From assembly GCA_964413935.1 (NCBI GenBank), contig CAYPTY010000011.1, positions 40,859 through 104,858 of the forward strand: 64,000 bases of DNA, given 5' to 3'. Below, piece after piece: positions 25,787 through 36,600 of the stretch. Source of the stretch: CAYPTY01 sp964413935 (lineage in GTDB: Bacteria; Bacteroidota; Rhodothermia; Balneolales; Balneolaceae). The position numbers and the translations under genes are program-made. The notes beneath the pieces are model-generated. The model ran no database searches, was not told the origin of the DNA, and was given only the letters and a program-made list of their open reading frames with translations. Positions within the stretch are counted from its first letter, which is position 1; each line of letters opens with the position of its first letter.

Positions 25787-28705
25787 ATGCTTGACCGTCA
25801 CGTCATTTTCACTCTGTCTTTGCTTCTCTTCTCCATCATTCCGGGTATAATACATGCTCAAACGGGAAAAATCAGTGGTAAGATTATTGATAAGGAGACC
25901 AAAGAATCACTGCCTGGAGTTACTGTTGTTATTGAAGGCACCCAAAAAGGGGCTATTGCTGATTCGGAAGGTCAGTATACCCTCTTAAGTGTGGAGCCGG
26001 GCGTATATACGCTTAAGTTTTCATTTGTAGGTTTTTCAACCGTCATCGTGAATGAGGTTGAGGTTTTTTCGGGGCGCACCACAACCATCGACACGGAAAT
26101 GCAACTGGAAACGATTCAGGGGCAGGAAGTGATCGTACTGGCACAAACGCCAATTGTTAAGAAGGACCAGACTTCTTCTGTTTCATTTGTGACTAAAGAA
26201 ACCATTGAGGAACTACCGGTTCTGGAGATTGATGACCTTGTTCGTTTCCAGCCGGGCGTAGTTGCCAATACCAATGGCGGTTTCAACATACGTGGTGGTC
26301 GTACCCGTGAGGTTGCTTATCTGGTGGATGGGGTTCCTGTTCAGGATGTCTATTCACAAGGTGGTGGGCAGACCATTGACCTTGAGGTACAGTCGGTGCA
26401 GGAGCTACAGGTTCTTACCGGCACCTTTGATGCCGAGTTGGGTGGAGCTCAGTCGGGAGTGATCAACGTGACCACAAGAGACCCGGCCGCTAAGCTGGAA
26501 GCCAATCTGCAGTTGCGATCCGGTGGTTTCTATGCGGGTGATGATGATACATTTATAGACGGGGATAACTTCGATCCATTCCAGACCCGGGATGTGAACC
26601 TGACACTGACTGGTCCGCTCAGCCGGAATTCAGACCGGCTTGGTTTCTTCCTTTCCGCTCGCTACGAAGACAGGGTTAGTTACTTAAAGGGTATCCGAAG
26701 ATTCACCCCGGAAGATGGGCTGATTCTGGACAGCTATCGATTCTGGTACCGCGATCAGTTCAATCTGGACGATACCCGACTGATTCCGATGGATACCGCC
26801 CGCACACCACAGGGTAATCTGATTCTGGACAGCCAGGGCAATCCCATTATATTCGGAAGCGGTAATGGTGAAGTAGTGAATATGTCGTTCAATGAAGCCT
26901 ATACCATCAACCCGAAAATTGTATTCCGCGCAAATTCCAGAACCAAAGTTTCGCTGAGTACGGTCTACAACCTGTCTCAATCGCAGGGATATAATGACAG
27001 TAAGCGTTTCGCACCGGATGGCCGAAATATCAATGATGCCTATTCCCTCACCAACATCGCCTCCTTAAAGCAGACACTCAGCAGTACGGCTGTTGTGAAT
27101 TTGAGGGCATCCTATCGCTTGCAGAGGCGTAAAAGTGCGGCTTTTGATGATTTTAATGATCCTCGCTATCAGTATACATCCGATACCGATCCTACTACCG
27201 GTTTCTACCTGGGCGGCACTGAAAATGGCCGTTCCCGTTTCGAGGAAGACCAGATCTTCCTGAGCGGTGATCTTACCTGGCAGGTCAACTTTTCCAATGA
27301 AATTAAAACTGGATTCCAGTTCCGAACCAATCGCTTTAAAAGCATTGATTCAAGCATCGACTATTATGATTCGAGGGTGCCGGCTGCCAATCGTCGCAGA
27401 GTGGACGTGATCCGTCCTAGCAATGTAAATCCATTCTTTGACCTGTATCTGGAAGATGTTCGTAATCTTCAGGATTCCGTTCTGGTACCTACACTCGCAA
27501 CTGATTTGTCCGGTGAAAGCAGGATCTTTGAACAGCAGCCTATCGAGTTTGCAGCTTTTGTACAGGATAAACTGGAATTCGGTAATAACCTGGTGGTCAA
27601 AGCCGGATTGCGCTTCGAATATTACGACACCCGTGAGAAATACATTGTAAATACCCGGGCTCAGTCGGAAGTCATCGGTTCGGACGAAAACCTGGAAGAT
27701 GCAGATCCAAAGACCTATCTGAGTCCCCGAATCGGAATTTCCTTCCCGATTTCAGAGAGCGGTGCCTTTCGTGTAGCATACGGCCATTTCACCCAGATGC
27801 CGGCTTACAGCCGTCTGTATCAAAATCCCATTGATGCAAATACAACCACACTGCAGCTGGAAGGGCGGACCATCGGTAATCCGGATCTGATTCCTGAAAG
27901 AACCATCAAATATGAGGTTGGACTGCAGCAACAGATTTCAGATTTCATCGGCATCGATGTAAACCTGTTCTACAAGAATATCCGGAATCTGCTGGGTGTG
28001 CAAGTACTGGCAACCCAGGATGGGATCAATTATTTCCAGACCATAAACAGAGATTATGGCCTCGTGAAAGGGGGAACTATTTCCTTCTTCACCAATCCCA
28101 AGGGCTATCTGAATGCAGCGGGCTTCGACATAACCTATCAGGATGCCCAGAGCTCTTCATCCAATCCCAATGCCATTGCCGATGTGCTGATTGCCGGCCG
28201 CCGGGGAGAAGAGCCTGATGTGGTTGTGGATCGAAACATTATTCCTCTGGACTGGGATCAGCCGCTCACGGCCAACGCCTATCTGGTTTTCGGAAAGCCC
28301 AATAACTGGAATGTGAGTTTTATCCACCAGCTTGCCACCGGGCAGCCATTCACACCGGTATTCCTGGATGAAAACAAAGATTTCCCGGAAAACTTTTTCG
28401 ATAACTCAGAAAACAAACCGACCCTGATCACGCTTGATCTGTCGGCTGAAAAGCAATTTAACATCCGAACCACGAATGTCACCTTCCGGGTACAGGTGAA
28501 TAACGTGCTCAACTACCTCAATGAAAGAACAGTGGATAGCGTATCCGGTAGAGCCAATCAGATTGTCCGTATCCCGGAAGCCCAGTCAGTGCGCAATCAG
28601 GTAAACGAAGTGGTTGGCCTGTTCTCCAATGAGCAGGATGACAATCGTCCGACCTGGTACTCCGCCCCACGCGAAATTCTATTCTCAATCCAGTTCAACT
28701 TTTAA
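25787..28705 (+). CDS. TonB-dependent outer-membrane receptor with carboxypeptidase-like domain
   Basis: 972 residues. A signal peptide (ends IIHAQTG) is followed by a CarboxypepD_reg-like domain (residues ~27-105, GKIIDKETKESLPGVTVVIE). The plug domain (~130-235) contains GGFNIRGGRTREVAYLVDG, and a long beta-barrel ends in the aromatic ILFSIQFNF. It would import a substrate too large for porins. No SusD partner follows; instead a T9SS-type surface protein, a PorV-family protein and a PPC-repeat protein do. The shared operator ties it to the phosphonatase-like gene, so a phosphonate- or phosphate-containing ligand is plausible but unproven. Confidence 0.92.
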   Translation: MLDRHVIFTLSLLLFSIIPGIIHAQTGKISGKIIDKETKESLPGVTVVIEGTQKGAIADSEGQYTLLSVEPGVYTLKFSFVGFSTVIVNEVEVFSGRTTTIDTEMQLETIQGQEVIVLAQTPIVKKDQTSSVSFVTKETIEELPVLEIDDLVRFQPGVVANTNGGFNIRGGRTREVAYLVDGVPVQDVYSQGGGQTIDLEVQSVQELQVLTGTFDAELGGAQSGVINVTTRDPAAKLEANLQLRSGGFYAGDDDTFIDGDNFDPFQTRDVNLTLTGPLSRNSDRLGFFLSARYEDRVSYLKGIRRFTPEDGLILDSYRFWYRDQFNLDDTRLIPMDTARTPQGNLILDSQGNPIIFGSGNGEVVNMSFNEAYTINPKIVFRANSRTKVSLSTVYNLSQSQGYNDSKRFAPDGRNINDAYSLTNIASLKQTLSSTAVVNLRASYRLQRRKSAAFDDFNDPRYQYTSDTDPTTGFYLGGTENGRSRFEEDQIFLSGDLTWQVNFSNEIKTGFQFRTNRFKSIDSSIDYYDSRVPAANRRRVDVIRPSNVNPFFDLYLEDVRNLQDSVLVPTLATDLSGESRIFEQQPIEFAAFVQDKLEFGNNLVVKAGLRFEYYDTREKYIVNTRAQSEVIGSDENLEDADPKTYLSPRIGISFPISESGAFRVAYGHFTQMPAYSRLYQNPIDANTTTLQLEGRTIGNPDLIPERTIKYEVGLQQQISDFIGIDVNLFYKNIRNLLGVQVLATQDGINYFQTINRDYGLVKGGTISFFTNPKGYLNAAGFDITYQDAQSSSSNPNAIADVLIAGRRGEEPDVVVDRNIIPLDWDQPLTANAYLVFGKPNNWNVSFIHQLATGQPFTPVFLDENKDFPENFFDNSENKPTLITLDLSAEKQFNIRTTNVTFRVQVNNVLNYLNERTVDSVSGRANQIVRIPEAQSVRNQVNEVVGLFSNEQDDNRPTWYSAPREILFSIQFNF

Positions 28706-28708
28706 GAG

Positions 28709-31700
28709 ATGCCGTTAAACAGAAGATTCTTACCACTTACTATTTTCCTTCTTCTATTTGTGCTTCACAGTTCAATAGCTGCCGGTCAGACAAAAAATGA
28801 TTCTGATGATGAGCTTCGTGCTGAACGTGAACAGCGGAGGTCTGAGCGTGCCATGCTGGACTATGAAGAATCGCAGTCCAAAGCCCGGCAGTTGCCAAAC
28901 CTTTCCTTCCGGAACTTTATCCGTGGTGGACTGCAAACCGGAAACCTCATTCAGGTTCCCTACATCACCAACGTAAACATATCAGCCGGATACTGGGGTA
29001 GTTTTGTATCACCCAGTCGTATCACCTGGCCAAAGGGTTCCGGTGTGGAATACGGCCACACCATGAGCTTTATCGTTGCCGGGGAGGTGAATACAGATGC
29101 CGGAACACAGCAGGTCATTATTTCCGAATCCTACAATCGCTCAGGTGGTGATCAGACCAATACCCACAAATATCAGTTTACTCCGATACCCGGCTTTTAC
29201 AATATGTACGGGGATCAAAACTCGGACAATAAGCTGAATGATAATCCGCTGGACCGGCAGCGTCTGGAAGACACCGGATTTTACTTTGTAGGCGGGCTGA
29301 ATGAGGATGCCAATGATAACGGTGTGCTGGACCCCGGAGAGGATTTAAATAACAACGGTGTGCTGGATCTTCAGCTTGAAAACAGAATTGAATACACCGC
29401 ACAATCGAACCTGCCACAAACCTGGCCTGCGTTCTGGCCTCCTCAGTCGTATGTGGGTGATGACCGACAACCCGGCGATAATCGTCCCGGTTCTCGTGCC
29501 GGCCGCTGGAATGGCGCTTTTGGTGCTTTTGTGCGGGGCGATCAGGAAGCTTATTACATCGCCGATGATCGGGATAACGATGAATTCGCATATTATCCAT
29601 TCATCGATCCGAATACCGGTGATCCGGATACCCGATCCTGGGATCAGGGCGGCCGAAGAGGGATGGGGATTGAAGTAACGGCACGGCAGTATCAGTGGAC
29701 CAGTATTCTGGCCGAAGATATTTTTGTGACTACTTTCGATGTAGATAATATCAGCCGAAAGAATATACCCACCGCTATTATCGCGATGCTGGTGGATTAT
29801 GATATCGGTGGTTCAACCGGCGACAATAATGCTCTTTTCGATACCATTGATGACATCACTTATCAGTGGCACACGAGAAACCTGGTGAGAAATGGTTTTC
29901 GGGTAGGTTATGGTGGTGTGGGCTTCCTCGAAAGTCCGGGTATTCCTGATGATGGGATCGATAATGATGCGGACGGACTGATTGATGAATCCAGAAATGA
30001 CGGCATTGACAATGACGGCGACTGGACCGTTTGGGAAGATGTAAACAACAACGGCCGCTACGACAATGAAGACCTGAACAATAACTTTATCCTGGATGAG
30101 GGAGAAGACCTCAATGATAACGGAGCACTGGATATTGAGCCTATTAACGATGATGTAGGTTCTGACGGACTTGGACCTGAAGACGAAGATTATCCGGGTC
30201 CGGATGCAGATGGTTCAGAAGCCAACGGGGTACCTGATCCCGGGGAATCCAACTTCGAGTTTACGGACAATGACGAGATTGATCAGATCGGTCTCACCAA
30301 CATGGTTATCCGGACGCCAACCGATTTTGACCGCGATCTGGACGATGATGAACTTTTCTGGGCTGATTACATTCAGCCGGTTCCGGAGGACCAGTTTATT
30401 ATTCCGACCGAAACCCCTGACATTATTTACACCTACAGCTCCGGTTTTGTGCAGATTCCAATCGGAAGTCCGCAGCGTTTTTCCATCGCTTTTTTCTGCG
30501 GTAATGATTTTGATGATATGCTGCGGAATAAACGGACCATGCAGAATATTTACGATGCGGATTATGATTTTGCACGTCCGCCCCGCCGCCCCTTCCTGAC
30601 GGCTGTTCCGGGTGACGGACAGGTAACGCTGGTCTGGGATGAAAGCGCGGAAACTTCCCGTGATCCTATTTACGGTTTTGATTTCGAATTATATAAGATA
30701 TACCGCTCGACAGATCCCGAGTTCAACGATATCAAAACTATTTCGGATGCCTTTGGTAATCCCCTGCTCTGGGAGCCAATAGCACAGTTTGATCTCGATA
30801 ATGGTCTTTCGGGAGCTCATCCGGTGCAGATCGGCAGCTTTGGGGTGAGTTACGATATGGGTACCGATTCAGGCCTGGAATACAGTTATGTAGACCGGGA
30901 TGTAGATAATGGCAGAAGTTATTATTACGCCGTGGTTTCTGTGGATCATGGTTATGCAGATAACTTCTTCGAAGACGGAATTTCAGAATCTGATGATCTG
31001 GCACCCATCTCACCCACCGAGAGTTCCAAGATTATTGAAGTAGATCTATTTGAACGCCCTGTGAACATTGACCGGAATACTGCGGTGATTGTTCCTCAGG
31101 AAAATCCGGCAGGATACCTGCCCCCCGCTATTGATGAGGAAAGTCCGCAGCTGGTTAGTGGTAACAGTACGGCCGATGTCCAGGTAGAATTTTTAATACC
31201 GGACTCGGCCAACAGCCGCGGCTATGAATATGAGATCACCTTTACCGATGACAACTCTTTCTTTGAGCTGGATTCCACCTTATTCGAATTCGGAAACACC
31301 ACCGGTTTCAGTCTGAGAAACCGTACTACCGGCGAGCTGCTGGCTGAAAGTGAGCCCGGAGTCACCGGCGCAGGCATCTTTAATTCTCCGGTACTGAATG
31401 CCCGCCTATATGACGGCATGAAAATCACCATCACCAATCCTACCAAACCCAACATTTCATCCGCTGAATGGCTGTTCAACAGCGCACGCAGCGGAAGACC
31501 GGATGCGGCTATTACGGTAATCGGTGAAGACCAGGGCGGTGAAAATAATGTGCCCCGTGACTATGAACTCCGGGTTTCGGATACCTTCGTGGACAGCTCA
31601 CAAGCTATTCAGGTTGCGGATCGAATACCCATCAATTTTACGGTGTGGGATGTGACCGACCCCAATAACGAATTCAAAATGCCTGTTTCTCTCACAGAGA

Positions 31701-32548
31701 ATCGCAATGAGGCATTCCCGCAGGACGACTCTCTGGGTATCCTGACTCCTGGCGATGAGGTCAGTATCAAGTTTGACCGGGTGCTCTCCCGTTTCGGTTT
31801 CGTTTATACCGGGACGTCCTGGAGGTTCCGCTTTGGATTGGAGGGGGCAGATGCCGCCCTGCTGACCGAAATCACCGAGTACGCAAATGCTCTTAATGAT
31901 TCGCTGGCAACCTACTCGGTTCGGGGATTCGAGAGTCGGCCTTTTGGCCCGAATGTAACCCGTGCGGAGCTGGATGATTTTCTGCTGGCTGTGAATCCCT
32001 GGTTCAGCACGGTAATTGACTCTCTGAACGGTGATCCCACTACAGCAGGTGCTTTTGCCGGATTCAGTGTCAACCCTCAGCGGTATCTGGATGACCTTGA
32101 GGAAGCTTTTGAACAGGCAACCCCTCAGGAGGGGGATCGAATGCTCTTCGAAAGTACCAAACCATTCAGCAGTGCTGATACAGTTCGGTTCACCGTAAAC
32201 GGAAACACCATCGAGCAGAATATCAGCAGCAGTGTACTGGATTCCATTTACGTAGCACCGGATCCCTACATCGCGGTGAACGTGAATGAGCGAAGAAACA
32301 CAGCACTACCCGGGCGGGGCGAGAGAAAAATTGAATTCCGCAGATTGCCTCAGACCTGCACCATCAAAATTTTCACCATCAGCGGAAGGCTGGTTCGCAC
32401 GCTGCAGCATAACAGCACCGTAAATAGCTTTGAAGCCTGGGATCTGAAAAGTGATGACGGCCTGGATGTGGCTTACGGAGTTTACATCTACCACGTAGAT
32501 GCACCCAACATCGGAGAAAAAATTGGAAGGTTTGCACTCATCAAGTAA
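28709..32548 (+). CDS. Large T9SS-type surface protein with Asp-rich repeats
   Basis: 1279 residues. A signal peptide (ends SSIAAGQ) is followed by two Asp/Asn-rich stretches, residues ~160-230 and ~410-515, with units like NDNGVLDPGEDLNNNGV and DGIDNDADGLIDE that resemble thrombospondin-type-3/EF-like calcium loops. A fibronectin-III-like region (VPGDGQVTLVWDES) begins near residue 630. The C-terminus (ITIxTISGRLVRTL-like strand, then GVYIYHVDA and a terminal FALIK) is a type-A T9SS sorting domain without the NYPNPFNP lead. It starts 3 bases after the TonB receptor and is probably its surface partner in place of SusD. The ligand is unknown. Confidence 0.8.
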   Translation: MPLNRRFLPLTIFLLLFVLHSSIAAGQTKNDSDDELRAEREQRRSERAMLDYEESQSKARQLPNLSFRNFIRGGLQTGNLIQVPYITNVNISAGYWGSFVSPSRITWPKGSGVEYGHTMSFIVAGEVNTDAGTQQVIISESYNRSGGDQTNTHKYQFTPIPGFYNMYGDQNSDNKLNDNPLDRQRLEDTGFYFVGGLNEDANDNGVLDPGEDLNNNGVLDLQLENRIEYTAQSNLPQTWPAFWPPQSYVGDDRQPGDNRPGSRAGRWNGAFGAFVRGDQEAYYIADDRDNDEFAYYPFIDPNTGDPDTRSWDQGGRRGMGIEVTARQYQWTSILAEDIFVTTFDVDNISRKNIPTAIIAMLVDYDIGGSTGDNNALFDTIDDITYQWHTRNLVRNGFRVGYGGVGFLESPGIPDDGIDNDADGLIDESRNDGIDNDGDWTVWEDVNNNGRYDNEDLNNNFILDEGEDLNDNGALDIEPINDDVGSDGLGPEDEDYPGPDADGSEANGVPDPGESNFEFTDNDEIDQIGLTNMVIRTPTDFDRDLDDDELFWADYIQPVPEDQFIIPTETPDIIYTYSSGFVQIPIGSPQRFSIAFFCGNDFDDMLRNKRTMQNIYDADYDFARPPRRPFLTAVPGDGQVTLVWDESAETSRDPIYGFDFELYKIYRSTDPEFNDIKTISDAFGNPLLWEPIAQFDLDNGLSGAHPVQIGSFGVSYDMGTDSGLEYSYVDRDVDNGRSYYYAVVSVDHGYADNFFEDGISESDDLAPISPTESSKIIEVDLFERPVNIDRNTAVIVPQENPAGYLPPAIDEESPQLVSGNSTADVQVEFLIPDSANSRGYEYEITFTDDNSFFELDSTLFEFGNTTGFSLRNRTTGELLAESEPGVTGAGIFNSPVLNARLYDGMKITITNPTKPNISSAEWLFNSARSGRPDAAITVIGEDQGGENNVPRDYELRVSDTFVDSSQAIQVADRIPINFTVWDVTDPNNEFKMPVSLTENRNEAFPQDDSLGILTPGDEVSIKFDRVLSRFGFVYTGTSWRFRFGLEGADAALLTEITEYANALNDSLATYSVRGFESRPFGPNVTRAELDDFLLAVNPWFSTVIDSLNGDPTTAGAFAGFSVNPQRYLDDLEEAFEQATPQEGDRMLFESTKPFSSADTVRFTVNGNTIEQNISSSVLDSIYVAPDPYIAVNVNERRNTALPGRGERKIEFRRLPQTCTIKIFTISGRLVRTLQHNSTVNSFEAWDLKSDDGLDVAYGVYIYHVDAPNIGEKIGRFALIK

Positions 32549-32555
32549 AAAGAAC

Positions 32556-33587
32556 ATGAGAAGAGTTTTTCTACCCATATTGTTTGTTTTATTTCTGGCT
32601 TCTGAAGCAGCTTTTGCCCAGCTCAGCTTTGTGAGAAACGTGTCTAACAAAGGCACAGTGGCGGCCGCTTTTCTTGAAATCGGTGTGGATGCCCGCGCTG
32701 AAGGTATGGGTGGTGCCTATGCCGCCCAGACCGGATCAGTGGATATGATTTACTGGAATCCGGCAGGATTGGCTTACATGGATGGGGTAGGGGTAAGCTT
32801 TTCCAACACCGAATGGCTGGCCAACACCCAGTTCAATTTTGCTTCAGCTGCGGTTCCTCTCCCTAAAATTAAATCGGTACTTGCAGCCAGTTTTACCACC
32901 CTTGGGGTTCCCGAACAGGATGTACGGCTGGCCAGCGGCGAGACGACCGGCGAACAGTATGATGCCCGTGACCTTGCGGTTAACCTGGCCATCGGAACCC
33001 GGCTGATCGACGAGTTTTCCTTTGGTATTTCATTCAAGTACATCAATCAGCGTATCTGGTCTGAAAATGCAACCGGTCTGGCGGTGGATGTGGGCGTGCA
33101 TTACGACACTCCGCTGGAGGGATTAACCATGGGCTCCAGTATCTCCAACTTCGGTTCGGATATGAGCATAGGCGGAAAGAACCTGAACGATATTATTGAT
33201 CCCGATCCGGATAATCAGGGGGTAACCAATGTACCTGTGACCTATATCACCGATGATTTTCCCATGCCTCAGATTTTCCGGTTCGGGCTGGCCTATGAAA
33301 AACTCTTTTTTGACGATTATCGGCTGATTACAGCCGTAGATCTCATGCACCCGACCGGTTCTACCGAGAGTATGAACCTGGGAGCTGAGCTGGGAATCCG
33401 TGATCTGCTTTTCCTTCGAGGGGGATATCAGAATCTGTTCGAGAGAGATCAGATCAATGGACTCACAATGGGGGTAGGCGTTCAATACAAGCTCTCTCCC
33501 CGCCAACGCTTCTCATTCGATTATGCCTATTCGGACTGGGGAATCTTACAGAGAGCGCATCGAATATCAATAAGCTTATACCTCTAA
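32556..33587 (+). CDS. PorV/PorQ-family outer-membrane protein
   Basis: 343 residues. The signal peptide ends EAAFAQ, and the family hallmark FLEIGVDARAEGMGGAYAA is followed by SVDMIYWNPAGLAYM. It is an FadL-like beta-barrel ending SISLYL. PorV-type proteins receive T9SS substrates after translocation and pass them to the attachment machinery; paralogs next to TonB receptors are frequent in this lineage. The ATG at 32,556 (MRRVFLPILF) is chosen over an upstream in-frame ATG that overlaps the previous gene. It probably serves the T9SS cargo proteins on both sides. Confidence 0.85.
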   Translation: MRRVFLPILFVLFLASEAAFAQLSFVRNVSNKGTVAAAFLEIGVDARAEGMGGAYAAQTGSVDMIYWNPAGLAYMDGVGVSFSNTEWLANTQFNFASAAVPLPKIKSVLAASFTTLGVPEQDVRLASGETTGEQYDARDLAVNLAIGTRLIDEFSFGISFKYINQRIWSENATGLAVDVGVHYDTPLEGLTMGSSISNFGSDMSIGGKNLNDIIDPDPDNQGVTNVPVTYITDDFPMPQIFRFGLAYEKLFFDDYRLITAVDLMHPTGSTESMNLGAELGIRDLLFLRGGYQNLFERDQINGLTMGVGVQYKLSPRQRFSFDYAYSDWGILQRAHRISISLYL

Positions 33588-33612
33588 TCACAAACACAAA
33601 CCAAACGAACAC

Positions 33613-36600
33613 ATGAACATGAAAGCTACTTCGTTCTTGCTCGGATTTGCCCTTCTGCTGTGCAGTGTTGCTACACAGGCACAGACAAAAGACGTGGATC
33701 TGAATTTAATGAACACCTATGGGTCTAATTACGATGAAGTTTTAGACAAATACGGGGATAGTCCTCTAATGCTTCTCCAGGCTGCTGAGGAACATGCACA
33801 AAGATCAAACCTGAGAAACAACATCGGGCTGAGATCTTACTTTGCCAAAATGAATGCTTTTGCCGATATCAACTCTCCTTTTGTTGAGCGTGCCGAAGCT
33901 GAGCCAAACAACTTTTTCAACGAAGCAGATAACATCGATGATGTGATCGCTGCCGACGCCGTACTAAACGATGAGTACACAGGTAAGTTGATCACAGCTG
34001 AATTCTCGTCAGAGACCGATGTTGATGTTTATGAGTTCACGGTTGACACTACAGCCATGTACTACTTCAATGCCCTGCATGGTACACTGGCTGATGGTGG
34101 TGAAATGTCGGTTAGTATGCGTCTTTTCCACGGATCAGATCTGGATACCACCTTTGTTGATGACTTCCTGGGTATCACCGGTAATGGGCAGATCAGAGGC
34201 GATATCCTTGGTAGAAATACCGACGGACGTGGGGGCGCTGGCCTCTTCCGTCTTTCAGGATGGTCTTCTCCTGTTGATCAGGCAACCGGCCAGAAACTCA
34301 CCGGTAAGTTCTATCTGTGGGTATTCAATGATGATGGAAAACAGGGTACCTATAACATGACAGCCTATAAGATTCCGTTTGAGGATTTCCGTTATAAAGC
34401 TGAACCAAACTACCCGTACAGCAACCTTGTTACCGGTTCTCTGAATCCACTGTTTACCCTGAATACCGATGCGGTAGTGCGCAGCTTCATGCTGTACTCC
34501 GATACCGTTAAAGTGGTAAGCCCTGAATTGCCATCACAGTCGAACCAGACTTACGATCAACTGCTGGCTGAAGGGGATGAAGATGTCGACCTCTTCTTCC
34601 TGGATTATGAAACCGGTAAAACCGTGGTGATCGAAACACTGCCTTACTTCGGTTTCTATCGTGAGAATGACGGTTCCATCGGTTCCGGTTCTACACGTAT
34701 GACCGACCCCCGCGTGCTGGTTTTCAAAGGCGACGGGGTTTCTGCAGCGAATAAAATTGCGGATGATGATGACGGCGGCCGTGAAGAAATGGATGGTCCG
34801 AACAATATCCACTCCCGTGTTGTGCTGACTCCGGAGTATCTTGAGACTCAGGGTATTACCACAAGCGGTCCGCTGGTAGTTTGGGTTTCAGGCTGGGCTT
34901 CTCAGGAACGTACCCGTCTGGATGGCGAAGGAAGAAGCGTGGATAACCGCGATCCGGGACGCGCCATGTACGATCTCTATGCCTTCCAGTATGACAGTGA
35001 CAATCCGGATGAAGTAGAACCTAACAACTCCGTTTCCGAAGCTACCGTGATCGCCGCCCGCGCCGATACAGTTGTAAACGGTGAATTCGCAAGCGGTTCT
35101 GACGAAGATTTCTATCGTGTGTTCCTGCATAACGTGAGAATGTATTCCATCTTCACAACCAACTCTACGGTTTCTGCCGATATCAATGTCGAGATTTACC
35201 ACGAAACAGAAGCTTCCGCTTTTGATGGGTCAACAGATGTTTCCGGCGATCTGGTTGCTTCCCTGCCGATTAATGTTGGACGTGACGGAAACGACTTCCA
35301 GATCACAGGTTTTGTTCCTGAAGAAGCCGGTGCTTACATCATCAAAGTGAGCTCTTCTTCAGCCGGCAGCTACCAGCTGGGTGTTCTGGATAAAGGAGAA
35401 ATCTTTGACGGACGTATCGCTAACGAACCAGATAACACGCTTGCTGATGCACAGACTCAGGATCCACTTCAAATCGGTGCTGGTGCAGCTTCTGTTACAG
35501 CGATGATCTTCCCTGAAAATGATGTAGACCACTACTACTTCAGTACTGGTGAAGAGTTTACCATTACACTGAAGCCAAGCAACGAGAATCTGATTGATGA
35601 CTTTGACGGAACCCTGACTCTGCTTGACGGTTCCCTCACTGAGTTGTCTTCTTCAAGCACAGGATCCCTGACTTATACTCCTTCTGAAGCTGGTGATTTT
35701 GTAGTGAGAGTGGCTGCAACGAATGCTGGTGATGTAGGATTCTACGTAATCAGTGGTGGTGAGCCATTCCAGGAAGATGAACCAAATAATGACGCAGCTT
35801 CGGCTACACCGCTTATTCTGGGTCAGCTCTACGATGCTGCTCTGACTTCAGGCGATACTGACTTCTTCAGTGTTGACCTGAAAGCCGGTTCTCTCTACTC
35901 CTTCCGAGGGGCGGACAATGCAACCGGATCAGCTCTGACCGTTGAATTCCTGGACAGCCCAACCGGTTCAACCCTGCTTGACGATTCTGGTTGGCCGGAT
36001 AACTACTCCGGTAACTTCAAAATTGCCAACATCATCCCTCAGGAAGACGCAACCTATTACCTGAAGATTTCCGGTAACCCAGGTACCTATAAAGTACTTT
36101 CACGTGTGAACGACCAGTTCAGAGCACTGGAAAAGAAACACGAGCCGGATAACTCTATCGCCGAAGCCGTTGCCCTGGGTAGCTATGTGATGGATGGTAC
36201 CGATCGCATGTTTGTTCAGTTTGCTCCTGATTCAGCCCGTTTCTTCGGTGACCTGGATTACTTTGAGCTGGATGCCAAAGCGGGTATGAAGATTGTTGCA
36301 GAAACCAAGCCAGTTGCCGGTACCACTGCTTCTTCTTCTGATCCTGATCTCTGGAATCGTGACACCGATACTCGCCTGCGTCTCTTTGATGCCAGCGGGA
36401 CAGAGCTGGAAAGCGATGATGACGGTGGTAACAGCTGGTATTCCAAGATTGAATACATCGTGCCTGCTGATGGAAAGCTTTACCTGCAGGTAGCCAACAG
36501 CCGTGGTCCTGGTGGTGGAGACGATCGTTCTATGCGACGTGGCGACTACCTCCTGAATGTGGCTGCATCTTTCGATGAGACTGAAAGCAATGATGACTTC

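Noticed and set aside
25787..33587. A SusC/SusD polysaccharide-utilisation pair
   Set aside because: No SusD-type lipoprotein follows the receptor and no glycoside hydrolase is seen anywhere in the locus.
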